A stretch of DNA of 64,000 nucleotides from an uncultured Bacteroidia bacterium (GTDB lineage: Bacteria; Bacteroidota; Bacteroidia; Bacteroidales; UBA932): NCBI GenBank assembly GCA_902789435.1, contig CADAOA010000005.1, positions 1 to 64,000 of the forward strand. Reading direction: 5' to 3'. Under the pieces are notes generated by a model. It was not told where the DNA came from, ran no database searches, and saw only the letters and a program-made list of their open reading frames with translations. Positions 11,065 through 19,375 of the stretch are shown here, piece after piece; the first letter of the stretch is position 1, and each line of letters opens with the position of its first letter. The position numbers were made by a program, and so were the translations under genes.

Positions 11065-11082
11065 GTGTTTTTTCAGGGTTTG

Positions 11083-12309
11083 TTACTTGATGACAACTAC
11101 GCGGTTGAGGGTCTTGTCGGTCTGGCTGAATTCCATTGTACCGCCAAGGTTCTTCTCATTCATCTTATAGTTACCACCGCAAGACTTGATAACGTTGAGA
11201 ACTGCATCCAGACGAGCCTGGCCAAGTTTCTCGTTAGTCTTTGCAGAACCTGTTGCGCTGTCAGCAGCACCGTCAATCTCGAATACGCGATCCTTGTTGG
11301 TTGCCATAGAAGTCTCAACAAAGTACTTGATGCTGTTCTTCTGAGCGTCGGTAAGAGTGCTCTTGCCGAGTGGGAAGTAAACTGCGAATGGAGCTGGAGC
11401 GTACTTGGTGTCGCCAGGAACGTAAACGGTCTTGCCATCGCCCACCTTTGCCTTCTCGGCTTCGAGGTCGTCAGCAAGCTTCTTGTTCTTTGCGTTGATA
11501 TCGTCCAGAGCTTTGCTCAGATCCTTGATCTTGTTGTTGAAAGGAGTAACGTCAACAGGAGCGTGAGCCCTTGAGAATGTTCTGTTCTTGAACTGATAAG
11601 CAAGACCGAGGGTGATGCTTCCTACATACTCCTGTCTTGAACCTGCTACGTGAGCGTCCCAAGACTGCTGAATAACGGTCTGTGCAATATCCAGGGTAAT
11701 GTCCAGAGATGGGCATACACGGAACATGTTGTAGATACCGCCGGCTACGAGGAGCTCAAGGTTCTTGTTATGTCCCTTAGGATCGGTAATGTATCCGAAA
11801 CCTGCACCAATATAAGGAGCGATGTCCCAGAATCTGTCAGAACGATATCCGCCAAGGGCGTTGGAAATGTTCCACATCAGATCACCTCTAACCTGATGGA
11901 GGTGCATCTTCTGAGAATACCCCCAGTCATAAGAATCAACCGGATCAACATATGGACTGCCAGCCCATGCAGGAGGTGCTGGAGATGCTGCGTCTACATT
12001 GTAGTAGAAACCAGCTGCCTTGATTCCATAATATCCGAGTCTGATACCGAAGCAAGGAGAAATCCACTTTCCGATGTAAGCCTGAGCTGCTGGAGCAAAT
12101 CTGTCTTTGAAATCGAGATGAAGATCCTGCTCTCCCTGATAGTAGTTAACACCGCCGGCGACTCCGATGAATACATTGTCAAACAGACGATTGGTCTCGT
12201 AAGGACCTCTAAGTGTCTGAGCCTCTGCGCCTTTAATTACCTGAGCATTTGCACTGGCAAAAGCAAGAACGCATACAGCTGCAGTCACAAACAGTTTTTT
12301 GATGTTCAT
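11083..12309 (-). CDS. OmpA-family outer membrane protein, copy 1
   Basis: Signal peptide (residues 1-22, ending ANAQ), an N-terminal eight-strand-type barrel (about 25-245; the segment GPYETNRLFDNVFIGVAGG is shared with the paralogue next door), a coiled segment around 255-285 and a C-terminal OmpA-like peptidoglycan-binding domain (VYFPLGKSTL, GAADSATG, LNRVVVIK). It anchors the outer membrane to the cell wall and is expected to be very abundant. It forms a tandem pair with the gene at 12473, each with its own terminator and promoter. Confidence 0.9.
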   Translation of the reverse strand: MNIKKLFVTAAVCVLAFASANAQVIKGAEAQTLRGPYETNRLFDNVFIGVAGGVNYYQGEQDLHLDFKDRFAPAAQAYIGKWISPCFGIRLGYYGIKAAGFYYNVDAASPAPPAWAGSPYVDPVDSYDWGYSQKMHLHQVRGDLMWNISNALGGYRSDRFWDIAPYIGAGFGYITDPKGHNKNLELLVAGGIYNMFRVCPSLDITLDIAQTVIQQSWDAHVAGSRQEYVGSITLGLAYQFKNRTFSRAHAPVDVTPFNNKIKDLSKALDDINAKNKKLADDLEAEKAKVGDGKTVYVPGDTKYAPAPFAVYFPLGKSTLTDAQKNSIKYFVETSMATNKDRVFEIDGAADSATGSAKTNEKLGQARLDAVLNVIKSCGGNYKMNEKNLGGTMEFSQTDKTLNRVVVIK

Positions 12310-12350
12310 ATAAGATAATTTTTAGGTTTATATTTCATTGTCAGCAACTG

Positions 12351-12380
12351 CAAATATAAACATTTTTTCCACAATCCAAC
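12351..12380 (-). promoter_or_regulatory. Promoter of OmpA-like copy 1
   Basis: On the minus strand TATATTTG (12358-12351) is preceded by GTTG (12380-12377) with an 18-base spacer. The -33 matches three of four bases. The leader would be about 40 bases. Confidence 0.5.
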
Positions 12381-12414
12381 TATCTATAAATAAAAAATTT
12401 ATTTGCTCTGGGTA

Positions 12415-12448
12415 CAAAAAAAAGAGAGGATGACTTTTGGTCATCCTC
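12415..12448 (-). terminator. Terminator of OmpA-like copy 2
   Basis: GAGGATGAC / GTCATCCTC nine-base-pair stem with a 5-base loop, followed on the minus strand by a T-rich tract. Confidence 0.85.
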
Positions 12449-12472
12449 CCGTTCTTTTGACTCAAGGTCTGA

Positions 12473-13696
12473 TTACTTGATAACAACTACGCGGTTGAGG
12501 GTCTTGTCAGTCTTGCTGAACTCATCAGTTCCACCAAGGTTCTTGTCAGAAATCTTGAAGTTTCCGCCACAACTCTTGATAACATTGAGAACTGCATCCA
12601 GACGAGCCTGTCCGAGCTTGTCGTTGATCTTAGGAGTACCAGTTGCGCTGTCAGCAGCACCAACGATCTCGAAAGTACGATCCTTGTTAGTAGCCATAGC
12701 GGTCTCAACAAAGTACTTAATGCTGTTCTTCTGAGCGTCGGTAAGAGTGCTCTTTCCGAGTGGGAAGTAAACTGCAAATGGAGAAGGAACTACCTTGGTC
12801 TCACCAGGTACATAAACGGTCTTGCCGCCCTTGTCCTTTGCTCTCTCAGCATCGAGGTCGCTCTGGAGCTTCTTGTTGAGTGCGTTAGCATCCTCGAGAA
12901 GCTTGTTCAGATCCTTGATCTTGTTGTTGTAAGGGGTTACGTCTACAGGAGCGTGAGCTCTTGAGAACTCTCTGTTCTTGAACTGATATGCAAGACCGAG
13001 AGCTGCAGAAGCGATGAACTCGCGACGATGATGACGAGCATCAGCGTCATATCTCTGGTTAACAACGGTCTGGTTAACATCGAGAGTGATGTCCAGAGCC
13101 TTTGCAACACGGAACATGTTGTAGATACCAGCGGTTACACCGAGCTCAGTATCACGATGATACTTGCCACCAACCTTCTTGGTAGTCCTGTTCCACATGA
13201 AACCAGCACCCAGATAAGGAGCAATATCCCAGAATCTATCAGCTCTGTAACCGCCGATAGCGTTGGAAATGTTCCACATCAAGTCACCACGAACATAGTT
13301 CTGGTTAGCCTCAGTCTTGTAACCTGTACCCCACTTAGCATCAACTGCCTTTGCAGTAGCCTTTGCATAAGGGTTGGAAATAATGTCGTAGCTAACGCCA
13401 ACGGTCTTAATTCCATAGTAACCCAGTCTGATACCTACAGAAGGAGTGATCCACTTTCCGATGTAACCCTGAACTGCCGGAGCAAGTCTCTTGGTGAATT
13501 TTACATCGTGGTCATCCTCACCCTGATAGAAGTTAACGCCACCGGCTGCGCCGATGAATACGTTGTCGAAGAGACGGTTAGTCTCATAAGGGCCTCTGAG
13601 GGTCTGAGCCTCTGCACCCTTTACAACCTGCGCATTTACGCTAGCTGCAGCTACAACGCAAATGGCAACTGTCAAAAAGAATTTTTTCATGGTCAT
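12473..13696 (-). CDS. OmpA-family outer membrane protein, copy 2
   Basis: Paralogue of the downstream gene with the same layout: signal peptide (ending VNAQ), barrel, short coiled linker and OmpA-like domain (VYFPLGKSTL, VGAADSATG). The two differ mainly in barrel loops (the region around residues 100-175) while the first 50 residues and the C-terminal domain are nearly the same, which suggests a recent tandem duplication with selection on exposed loops or recombination between copies. Start at ATG 13696 (MTMKKFF) aligns with the MNIKKLF start of copy 1; ATG 13690 is possible. Confidence 0.9.
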   Translation of the reverse strand: MTMKKFFLTVAICVVAAASVNAQVVKGAEAQTLRGPYETNRLFDNVFIGAAGGVNFYQGEDDHDVKFTKRLAPAVQGYIGKWITPSVGIRLGYYGIKTVGVSYDIISNPYAKATAKAVDAKWGTGYKTEANQNYVRGDLMWNISNAIGGYRADRFWDIAPYLGAGFMWNRTTKKVGGKYHRDTELGVTAGIYNMFRVAKALDITLDVNQTVVNQRYDADARHHRREFIASAALGLAYQFKNREFSRAHAPVDVTPYNNKIKDLNKLLEDANALNKKLQSDLDAERAKDKGGKTVYVPGETKVVPSPFAVYFPLGKSTLTDAQKNSIKYFVETAMATNKDRTFEIVGAADSATGTPKINDKLGQARLDAVLNVIKSCGGNFKISDKNLGGTDEFSKTDKTLNRVVVIK

Positions 13697-13738
13697 TTAA
13701 ATGATTTATGTTATAGTTTTATAGTCAATACTCGGCAG

Positions 13739-13769
13739 CAAAGATAGGATTTTTTTCTTGAATCCCAAA
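13739..13769 (-). promoter_or_regulatory. Promoter of OmpA-like copy 2
   Basis: Minus strand: TTTG (13769-13766), 19-base spacer, TATCTTTG (13746-13739). A full consensus match, in keeping with strong expression. Confidence 0.75.
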
Positions 13770-13804
13770 AAATCACATCAATATTTTCTCCCGGCACTAC
13801 TCTT

Positions 13805-16612
13805 TTATTCTGGATCTACCTTGACTGTCAGCCTGTTATTGTTGTTTACAATGGTTTTGGCCATCTTCTGGACATTCTCTTTTGTAACAAATTTGTCAAT
13901 AATCTCGTCTGTAAGGTCCATATCGTATCCATAGAGGTAGTACTGCTGGAGCAGATTCTCCCAGTATGACGGATTCTTCTTGGATTCAGGGATATTCTTT
14001 TTCATCATCTCGATGGTCTTGCCCATTTCCTCGTCTGTAGGACCCTCTGCGGCCAGAGCCTCGATTCCTGAATAAACCTTGTCCAGAAGTCCCTGAGCCT
14101 TGTCCTTACCGGTTTCAAAGGAAACGCCGAAATAATACCTCTCGTTAGGAAGCGGAGAAACGTGTCCGCTCACTCTCGGGCTGTAGGTTCCGCCATCTTC
14201 CTCCCTTAGGGATGCAATGTAACGCATGTTCATGATATAGGTCATGGCGCGGTTGATTGCGCTGTTCTCAAGATTCTTCTCCATAGGACCCTGATAAAGA
14301 ACGCTGGCATAAGTGTTCGGGTTTTCCATCTTGATTTCCTTGCTTACAAGATTTTCTCCGTCTGCAGGATAGAGCTTGTGGTCAACCATAGCCCTAGGCT
14401 TCTTGGACTTGACAGGCAGGGAAGCAATGTACTTTTCAACCAGAGGCTTTACGGTTTCAGGATCAAAGTCGCCGACGATGAACATCTTTGCGCCGACTGC
14501 ATCACCGAAGAGCATAGCGTTACCCTTGTTAATAGCTTCTGCAGATACTTTCTCAAGAAGCTCGGTTCCGAACATTGTGGTTCTCGGGCTGTTGTTAGTC
14601 TCGGCTGCAGCCAGGAGCATCTGGTACTGGTATTCAGGATTGCTGCCCAGGTTGGCTGCGATGGTCTTCATCTGGCCCATTGTAGTCTCGAATTCCTTGG
14701 CGTCGCATCTTGGCTGGGTGAAGAACAGATACATAAGCTGGAGAGTGGTCTCGACATCCTTTGCGGAAGAAGATCCGTGTATTCCGCTGTGGGTATCGTT
14801 GACATAAGGACTCACGGAAACATTCTTTCCGGCAAGCATCTTGCGAACCGTATTTGCAGGGAACTGGCCCACTCCGGCATTGGAAATGTAGAAATAACTC
14901 ACATTGTCATCGAAGCTTGGAAGAAGCTCCTCAGGAAGTATACTCTGTCCGCCATCCTGGATAAGGGAGAAGGATACCCTGTCCTTACGCACGTCTGTAG
15001 GATATACATATACCATTACTCCGTTGCTCAAGGTCCATACCTTGCTTCCCAGATAACCATCTTCCTCTTTCTTGATCTTACCTGCCTTTATCGCAGAGGC
15101 ATCCAGGAAGTCCTTTTCGATTTCTTCAACCTCAGGAGCTGCAACTTCAGCATTGTAGGCATTGGTGAAATACTCTACCAGTTTCTCCTCTGAAGGGAAA
15201 GCAGCGGCATCCTTGCTGGCTCCGGTAAGGAACAGAACGCAGTTTTTCAGAGATATAAAGGATCCACCCTGACTGAACATCTGGTTTATCATGTCTACGT
15301 TGAGCATTCCGATCATCTGCTTTGCCATTGCATTCAGGGTAGCAGGCTCGCAGTAAGGCTCATTGCTGAGGAAATACTGGACTATCTGCATTGCAAGCTG
15401 GTTGTTCGTGCGGGTTGCGGCCCTGTCTTCAGCTGCCTGATAGCCTCTCAGGAGGGAAGCCTTGGCCCTGTCAAACTCATCGGCGGTGAAGCCGTACTTT
15501 TCTGCCTGGCGTGCAATTCCCACGATAGTGTTTACAGCATCCTCTATCCTGTTATCCTTTACGGCTACTCCAAGAAGGCCAACATCCATCGTATGGCAAA
15601 CATTCTGGTCTGAATAGCTTGCCTGGATAAAAGGAGCATCCGGCTTCTTGGATGCGTCAGAGAGTCTCTCGTTAAGCATTGAGGCTACCAGATCCTTGAC
15701 AGCTTCAATTAAGAAATACTGAGGAGATGTCTTCATCGCCTGAGGGATGGCCTTCTCCTTAGATGCTATCAGAAGCTGGGTGTTGTTGATTTCAGGATCG
15801 GTGAACACCAGGGAGAGCGGTTCCTCATTGTCCGGAACATTGATAACTTCCTTTACAGGCTCAGCCTCTTTCTTTGGAATCACGCTGAATAATTCCTTGA
15901 TCTTTCCTTCGATATAGTCAAGATCCACATCGCCGACTACGATAATAGCCTGATTCCCCGGATAATACCAGGTCTTGTAGAAATCTACAAGTTCCTGAGG
16001 GTTGAAGGTGGAAAGGCACTGCTCGTCGCCGATGACATTGCAGTCTGCATACTTGGTTCCCTTGAACAGAACCTTGAAGAGAGCCTCCTGCTGCCTTCTC
16101 TGGGCAGTGTTTCCGCTTCTCCACTCCTCGATGATAACGCCTCTCTCCTTCTCAACCTCGCCAAAGTCGTTGGTCACGAAGGCGGCGTCGTTCTGAAGGA
16201 TAACCAGAGCGGTATCCATAAGGAACTGCTTATCCGTAGGAATGGTGCTCAGGGTATATATTGTTTGCTCCACGCCTGTCATCGCATTGATGTTGGCTCC
16301 GAAGATAAGTCCGTTCTTTTCAAGATAGCTCATCATCGTGTTACCAGGGAAATCCTTGTTTCCGTTGAAGCACATATGCTCCAGGAAGTGAGCCAGACCT
16401 CTCTGTGCAGGAGTCTCGTTGATGGCTCCCACATTGGTGGCAATGTAGAATTCAGCCCTCTTTTCTGGGTTGGCGTTATGCCTGATGAAATAGGTCAGGC
16501 CATTGTCAAGCTTGCCTACCCTGACCGCCGGGTCAAGTGGCATCTCCTGCATCTGGGCAAATGAAAAGACGCCCATAAGCATAAGGGAAAAAAGAATGAT
16601 CAGTTTTTTCAT
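13805..16612 (-). CDS. Periplasmic M16 (insulinase/pitrilysin) zinc peptidase
   Basis: Signal peptide (1-20, ending SFAQ) then two M16 halves. The inverted zinc motif HxxEH is His75, Glu78, His79 (HFLEHMCFNG), with the distal glutamate expected in the EEWRSG region near 165. The second half (about 520-935) lacks the motif, as is normal for the structural half. The 935-residue full-length form is typical of Bacteroidota M16 peptidases that degrade peptides in the periplasm. Substrate not known. Confidence 0.92.
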   Translation of the reverse strand: MKKLIILFSLMLMGVFSFAQMQEMPLDPAVRVGKLDNGLTYFIRHNANPEKRAEFYIATNVGAINETPAQRGLAHFLEHMCFNGNKDFPGNTMMSYLEKNGLIFGANINAMTGVEQTIYTLSTIPTDKQFLMDTALVILQNDAAFVTNDFGEVEKERGVIIEEWRSGNTAQRRQQEALFKVLFKGTKYADCNVIGDEQCLSTFNPQELVDFYKTWYYPGNQAIIVVGDVDLDYIEGKIKELFSVIPKKEAEPVKEVINVPDNEEPLSLVFTDPEINNTQLLIASKEKAIPQAMKTSPQYFLIEAVKDLVASMLNERLSDASKKPDAPFIQASYSDQNVCHTMDVGLLGVAVKDNRIEDAVNTIVGIARQAEKYGFTADEFDRAKASLLRGYQAAEDRAATRTNNQLAMQIVQYFLSNEPYCEPATLNAMAKQMIGMLNVDMINQMFSQGGSFISLKNCVLFLTGASKDAAAFPSEEKLVEYFTNAYNAEVAAPEVEEIEKDFLDASAIKAGKIKKEEDGYLGSKVWTLSNGVMVYVYPTDVRKDRVSFSLIQDGGQSILPEELLPSFDDNVSYFYISNAGVGQFPANTVRKMLAGKNVSVSPYVNDTHSGIHGSSSAKDVETTLQLMYLFFTQPRCDAKEFETTMGQMKTIAANLGSNPEYQYQMLLAAAETNNSPRTTMFGTELLEKVSAEAINKGNAMLFGDAVGAKMFIVGDFDPETVKPLVEKYIASLPVKSKKPRAMVDHKLYPADGENLVSKEIKMENPNTYASVLYQGPMEKNLENSAINRAMTYIMNMRYIASLREEDGGTYSPRVSGHVSPLPNERYYFGVSFETGKDKAQGLLDKVYSGIEALAAEGPTDEEMGKTIEMMKKNIPESKKNPSYWENLLQQYYLYGYDMDLTDEIIDKFVTKENVQKMAKTIVNNNNRLTVKVDPE

Positions 16613-16665
16613 AATATATACCTATTATTATATTTGTTTCGTCCATTAGACGCCATTGGGGGGTA

Positions 16666-16673
16666 CAAAACTA
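16666..16673 (-). promoter_or_regulatory. Possible -7 element for the M16 peptidase gene
   Basis: TAGTTTTG on the minus strand, about 54 bases before the start codon; no clear -33 partner. Confidence 0.35.
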
Positions 16674-16692
16674 CACTATTTTTTTCTTTTTA

Positions 16693-16722
16693 TTTGGAAT
16701 ACTCCGATTTTTTCTATCTTTG
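16693..16722 (+). promoter_or_regulatory. Promoter of the rpsF-rpsR-rplI operon
   Basis: TTTG (16693-16696), 18-base spacer, TATCTTTG (16715-16722). It lies about 30 bases before rpsF and is divergent from the M16 gene. Confidence 0.7.
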
Positions 16723-16751
16723 CAGCCCATTTACAAACAAAATTTTTAGAG

Positions 16752-17129
16752 ATGTTAAAGAATTACGAGACCGTTTTCATTGCAACTCCCGTTTTGTCTG
16801 AAGCTCAGATGAAGGAAACGGCAGCCAAATACATCTCCCTTATAAAGGAGAACGGCGGCACAGTTGTCAGTGAAGAGGATTGGGGGCTGAAGAAACTGGC
16901 CTACCCTATCCAGAAGAAGACCTCCGGTTTCTACCATCTGGTAGAATTCCAGGCAGAACCGTCTTTCATAGACGTACTTGAAACACAGTATCGCCGCGAT
17001 GAGAGGATCATCCGTTTCCTCACCTTCGCAATGGACAAGGACGCTGTGGCTTACGCAGAAAAGAGAAGAGCAAACTGGGCAGCCAAGAAGAACGCTGCTT
17101 CAGCTGAAAAGAAAGAGAACAACCAGTAA
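16752..17129 (+). CDS. rpsF: 30S ribosomal protein bS6
   Basis: Small-subunit protein that pairs with bS18 on the platform. [13 protein letters not shown] is the canonical start; the ATG at 16752 is chosen because the in-frame sequence further upstream lies in the promoter. 125 residues with a Lys/Ala/Glu-rich tail. No Shine-Dalgarno precedes it (TTTTTAGAG), unlike the next two genes. First gene of the classic bS6-bS18-bL9 operon; in Bacteroidota bS6 also helps build the pocket that hides the 16S 3' tail. Confidence 0.97.
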   Translation: MLKNYETVFIATPVLSEAQMKETAAKYISLIKENGGTVVSEEDWGLKKLAYPIQKKTSGFYHLVEFQAEPSFIDVLETQYRRDERIIRFLTFAMDKDAVAYAEKRRANWAAKKNAASAEKKENNQ

Positions 17130-17130
17130 C

Positions 17131-17136
17131 AGGAGG
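17131..17136 (+). promoter_or_regulatory. Perfect Shine-Dalgarno before rpsR
   Basis: AGGAGG, 7 bases before the rpsR ATG. Nearly all other genes in this window have none, so this one stands out. Confidence 0.85.
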
Positions 17137-17143
17137 AAGAATT

Positions 17144-17422
17144 ATGGCACAGAGAAATGACGAAAATGCAGATATCCGCTATCTGAATCCCGTTACCGTA
17201 GAGGTAAAGAAGAAGAAGTACTGCCGTTTCAAGAAGGCAGGCATCAAGTATGTAGATTACAAGGATGCAGAGTTTTTGAAGAAGTTCCTCAACGAGCAGG
17301 GAAAGATCCTTCCTAGGCGTCTGACCGGTACTTCCCTCAAATTCCAGAAAAAGGTGGCTCAGGCTATCAAGCGTGCACGCCACATCGCTTTGCTCCCTTA
17401 TGTTACTGACCTTTTGAAATAA
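17144..17422 (+). CDS. rpsR: 30S ribosomal protein bS18
   Basis: Small-subunit platform protein partner of bS6. The core is typical ([50 protein letters not shown]). 92 residues. In Bacteroidota ribosomes bS18, bS6 and bS21 together occlude the anti-Shine-Dalgarno, so a strong SD directly in front of this gene suggests that it is read best by ribosomes lacking these proteins. Confidence 0.97.
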   Translation: MAQRNDENADIRYLNPVTVEVKKKKYCRFKKAGIKYVDYKDAEFLKKFLNEQGKILPRRLTGTSLKFQKKVAQAIKRARHIALLPYVTDLLK

Positions 17423-17427
17423 GGAGG
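17421..17427 (+). promoter_or_regulatory. Perfect Shine-Dalgarno before rplI
   Basis: AAGGAGG, overlapping the rpsR stop codon and 7 bases before the rplI ATG. Confidence 0.85.
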
Positions 17428-17434
17428 AGAGATT

Positions 17435-17920
17435 ATGGAAGTTATTCTTAAGGAAGATGTCCGCAAACTTGGACACAAGAACGATATCGTTACCGTAAAA
17501 GACGGTTACGCTAACAATTTCCTTTTCCCTCAGGGACTTGCAATCCTCGCTACCGCTTCCGCAAAGAAGCAGCTGGCAGAGACCATCAAGCAGAGGGCTC
17601 ACAAGGAGGAGAAGCTTGTCGCCGATGCAAAGGCAGTGGCAGAGAAGGTTAACGGACTTACCGTTACCATTCCGACCAAGGTTAGCCAGAGCGGCAAGAT
17701 CTATGGTTCTGTAAACAACATCCAGGTAGCTGAGGCTCTTGCAGCTCTCGGATACGAGATCGACAGAAGAAAGATCGAGCTCAAGGATGCAGACAAGATT
17801 TCCGAAATCGGAACTTACGATGCCATCGTAGACATCTACAGAGGTGTTGAGGCTACCGTTAAGGTAAATGTAGTTGACGAGGAAGGAAAAGTTACAGAAA
17901 AGAAAGAGGCTGCTGAATAA
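17435..17920 (+). CDS. rplI: 50S ribosomal protein bL9
   Basis: Large-subunit protein with the N-terminal rRNA-binding lobe (MEVILKEDVRKLGHKND, GYANNFLFPQGLA), a long central helix and the C-terminal lobe. 161 residues with an acidic Glu/Lys tail. Last gene of the operon; a terminator follows after about 20 bases. Confidence 0.97.
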   Translation: MEVILKEDVRKLGHKNDIVTVKDGYANNFLFPQGLAILATASAKKQLAETIKQRAHKEEKLVADAKAVAEKVNGLTVTIPTKVSQSGKIYGSVNNIQVAEALAALGYEIDRRKIELKDADKISEIGTYDAIVDIYRGVEATVKVNVVDEEGKVTEKKEAAE

Positions 17921-17940
17921 GCTCCCCTTTCAAAGGAAAG

Positions 17941-17970
17941 AAAACCCGGAAGCAATGCTTTCGGGTTTTT
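17941..17970. terminator. Terminator between rplI and the convergent crotonase-family gene
   Basis: ACCCGGAAGC AAT GCTTTCGGGT, a ten-base-pair stem with one G-T pair, with T5 on the plus strand and A4 on the other side; it can work in both directions. Confidence 0.85.
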
Positions 17971-17973
17971 GTT

Positions 17974-18783
17974 TTAGATAGGGTTTATATCCAGGTCAGA
18001 TGCCTTTCCCTTATAAACCGGAGGCCTTTTCTCAAGGAAGGAATTGATTCCCTCCAGATAATCTTCTCCCTTGTAAACCCTAGTGCGGTAAGCGTTCACT
18101 TTCTCGAAGCTCTCCGATGCGATTACCGTGGCAGCCTTGCTGAGAATGCGGAACTGGCGCTTGATTGCACTGATACTAAGCACACTGTTTTTCCTAAGCG
18201 GATTGAGGAAATTCTCCTCCAGAACCTTGTCAAGATCCTTCGGTGGGGCGATCCTGTTGATCAGGCCGACGTTCAAGGCATCCTGTGCAGTAATCGGAGT
18301 AGCGAGGAAAAACATCTCCCTAGCCTTGTTCATTCCCAGCTGATTGATGAAGTGCATGATTCCGGAAGCATTGTAAGGAATGCCTATCTTGGCCGGAGTG
18401 ATGGCGAAAGTAGCAGTATCCGCACTGACTATCATATCACAGGAGAGGCAAAGGTCACAGGCTCCTCCCCAGACAGTACCGCTCACGCAGGCAATCACGG
18501 GAATCGGAGTCTCCTGGACTTTTCTCAGAAGCTGCTCCATAGGCACGTCATATGCCAAAGGATCCTCCCCGTTTTGAGGCAACTCGCGGATATCGTGCCC
18601 GGCACTCCACACACCGTGGCTGCACTTGGCCTTTATAACAACACCGACGCACTCTTTGTCATAGCCTTTCTGGATAGCGTGACTAAGTTCCTGGCACATT
18701 TCCTTGCTCAAGCAATTAAAATGCTCCTGATTTCGCATCTCGACATAGCAGATGCGGTCTTTGATCGTAGTTCTTACCAGCAT
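17974..18783 (-). CDS. scpB: Methylmalonyl-CoA decarboxylase-like crotonase
   Basis: Crotonase-superfamily enzyme. Residues 60-69 (SAGHDIRELP), 103-108 (TVWGGA) and the IPYN segment (Tyr137) match E. coli ScpB/YgfG closely, including features that separate it from enoyl-CoA hydratases, so decarboxylation of methylmalonyl-CoA to propionyl-CoA is the likely reaction. 269 residues. No mutase, epimerase or CoA-transferase gene is adjacent, so it is an orphan here. Another CoA-ester decarboxylase or hydratase activity is possible. A candidate -7 element TACCTTTG lies just upstream at 18800-18807 (minus strand). Confidence 0.78.
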   Translation of the reverse strand: MLVRTTIKDRICYVEMRNQEHFNCLSKEMCQELSHAIQKGYDKECVGVVIKAKCSHGVWSAGHDIRELPQNGEDPLAYDVPMEQLLRKVQETPIPVIACVSGTVWGGACDLCLSCDMIVSADTATFAITPAKIGIPYNASGIMHFINQLGMNKAREMFFLATPITAQDALNVGLINRIAPPKDLDKVLEENFLNPLRKNSVLSISAIKRQFRILSKAATVIASESFEKVNAYRTRVYKGEDYLEGINSFLEKRPPVYKGKASDLDINPI

Positions 18784-18810
18784 AATTCAGTTGTTTTCCC
18801 AAAGGTAATG

Positions 18811-18849
18811 AAAAAAGAGACGGCCAATCACTTTGACCGTCCCTTTTTC
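18811..18849 (-). terminator. Terminator of the histone-like gene
   Basis: On the minus strand GGGACGG pairs with CCGTCTC around a loop of about 13 bases, followed by T6. Confidence 0.75.
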
Positions 18850-18866
18850 TCGAAAGGTCTCCAGAA

Positions 18867-19346
18867 TTACTTCTTTACAGGAGCTTTCTTTGCAGGAGCC
18901 TTCTTTACAGCTGGCTTCTTTACAACAGGCTTCTTTGCAGCAACTTTCTTTGCTACTTCAGCCTTCTTAGCAGTAACGGCCTTCTTAACGGCAGCCTTCT
19001 TTGCAACAACAGCCTTCTTAACGGCAGCTTTCTTTGCAACAACGGCCTTCTTAACGGCAGCCTTCTTTGCAGCAACCACCTTCTTTACTTCAGCCTTCTT
19101 TGCATCAACAGCCTTCTTTACTTCAGCTTTCTTTGCTACAACGGCCTTCTTAACAGCAGCCTTCTTTGCAACAACGGCCTTCTTTACTTCAGCCTTCTTT
19201 GCTACAACAGCTTTCTTTACTTCTGCAACCTTCTTTGCAACAGGTTTCTTTGCAGGAGCAGCTTTCTTTGCAGGAGCCTTCTTTGCAGCTGGCTTTGCAG
19301 CTGGCTTTGCGGCAGCCTTCTTTACAGGAGCTTTTTTAGTTACCAT
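18867..19346 (-). CDS. Lysine/alanine-rich histone H1-like protein
   Basis: 159 residues built almost wholly of Lys, Ala and Val in AVKKAVVAKKA-type repeats, with a Pro-containing start (MVTKKAPVKKAAAKP) and end (KKAPAKKAPVKK). Such tails bind DNA or other polyanions without sequence specificity, as in bacterial H1-like (Hc1/Hc2, AlgP) proteins. I chose ATG 19346; the longer frame overlaps pepD and does not fit the composition. The repeats are prone to slippage. A nucleoid or RNA role is inferred from composition only. Confidence 0.75.
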   Translation of the reverse strand: MVTKKAPVKKAAAKPAAKPAAKKAPAKKAAPAKKPVAKKVAEVKKAVVAKKAEVKKAVVAKKAAVKKAVVAKKAEVKKAVDAKKAEVKKVVAAKKAAVKKAVVAKKAAVKKAVVAKKAAVKKAVTAKKAEVAKKVAAKKPVVKKPAVKKAPAKKAPVKK

Positions 19347-19375
19347 AATGTTTTGTATTAAAAGAGTTAGTGATG

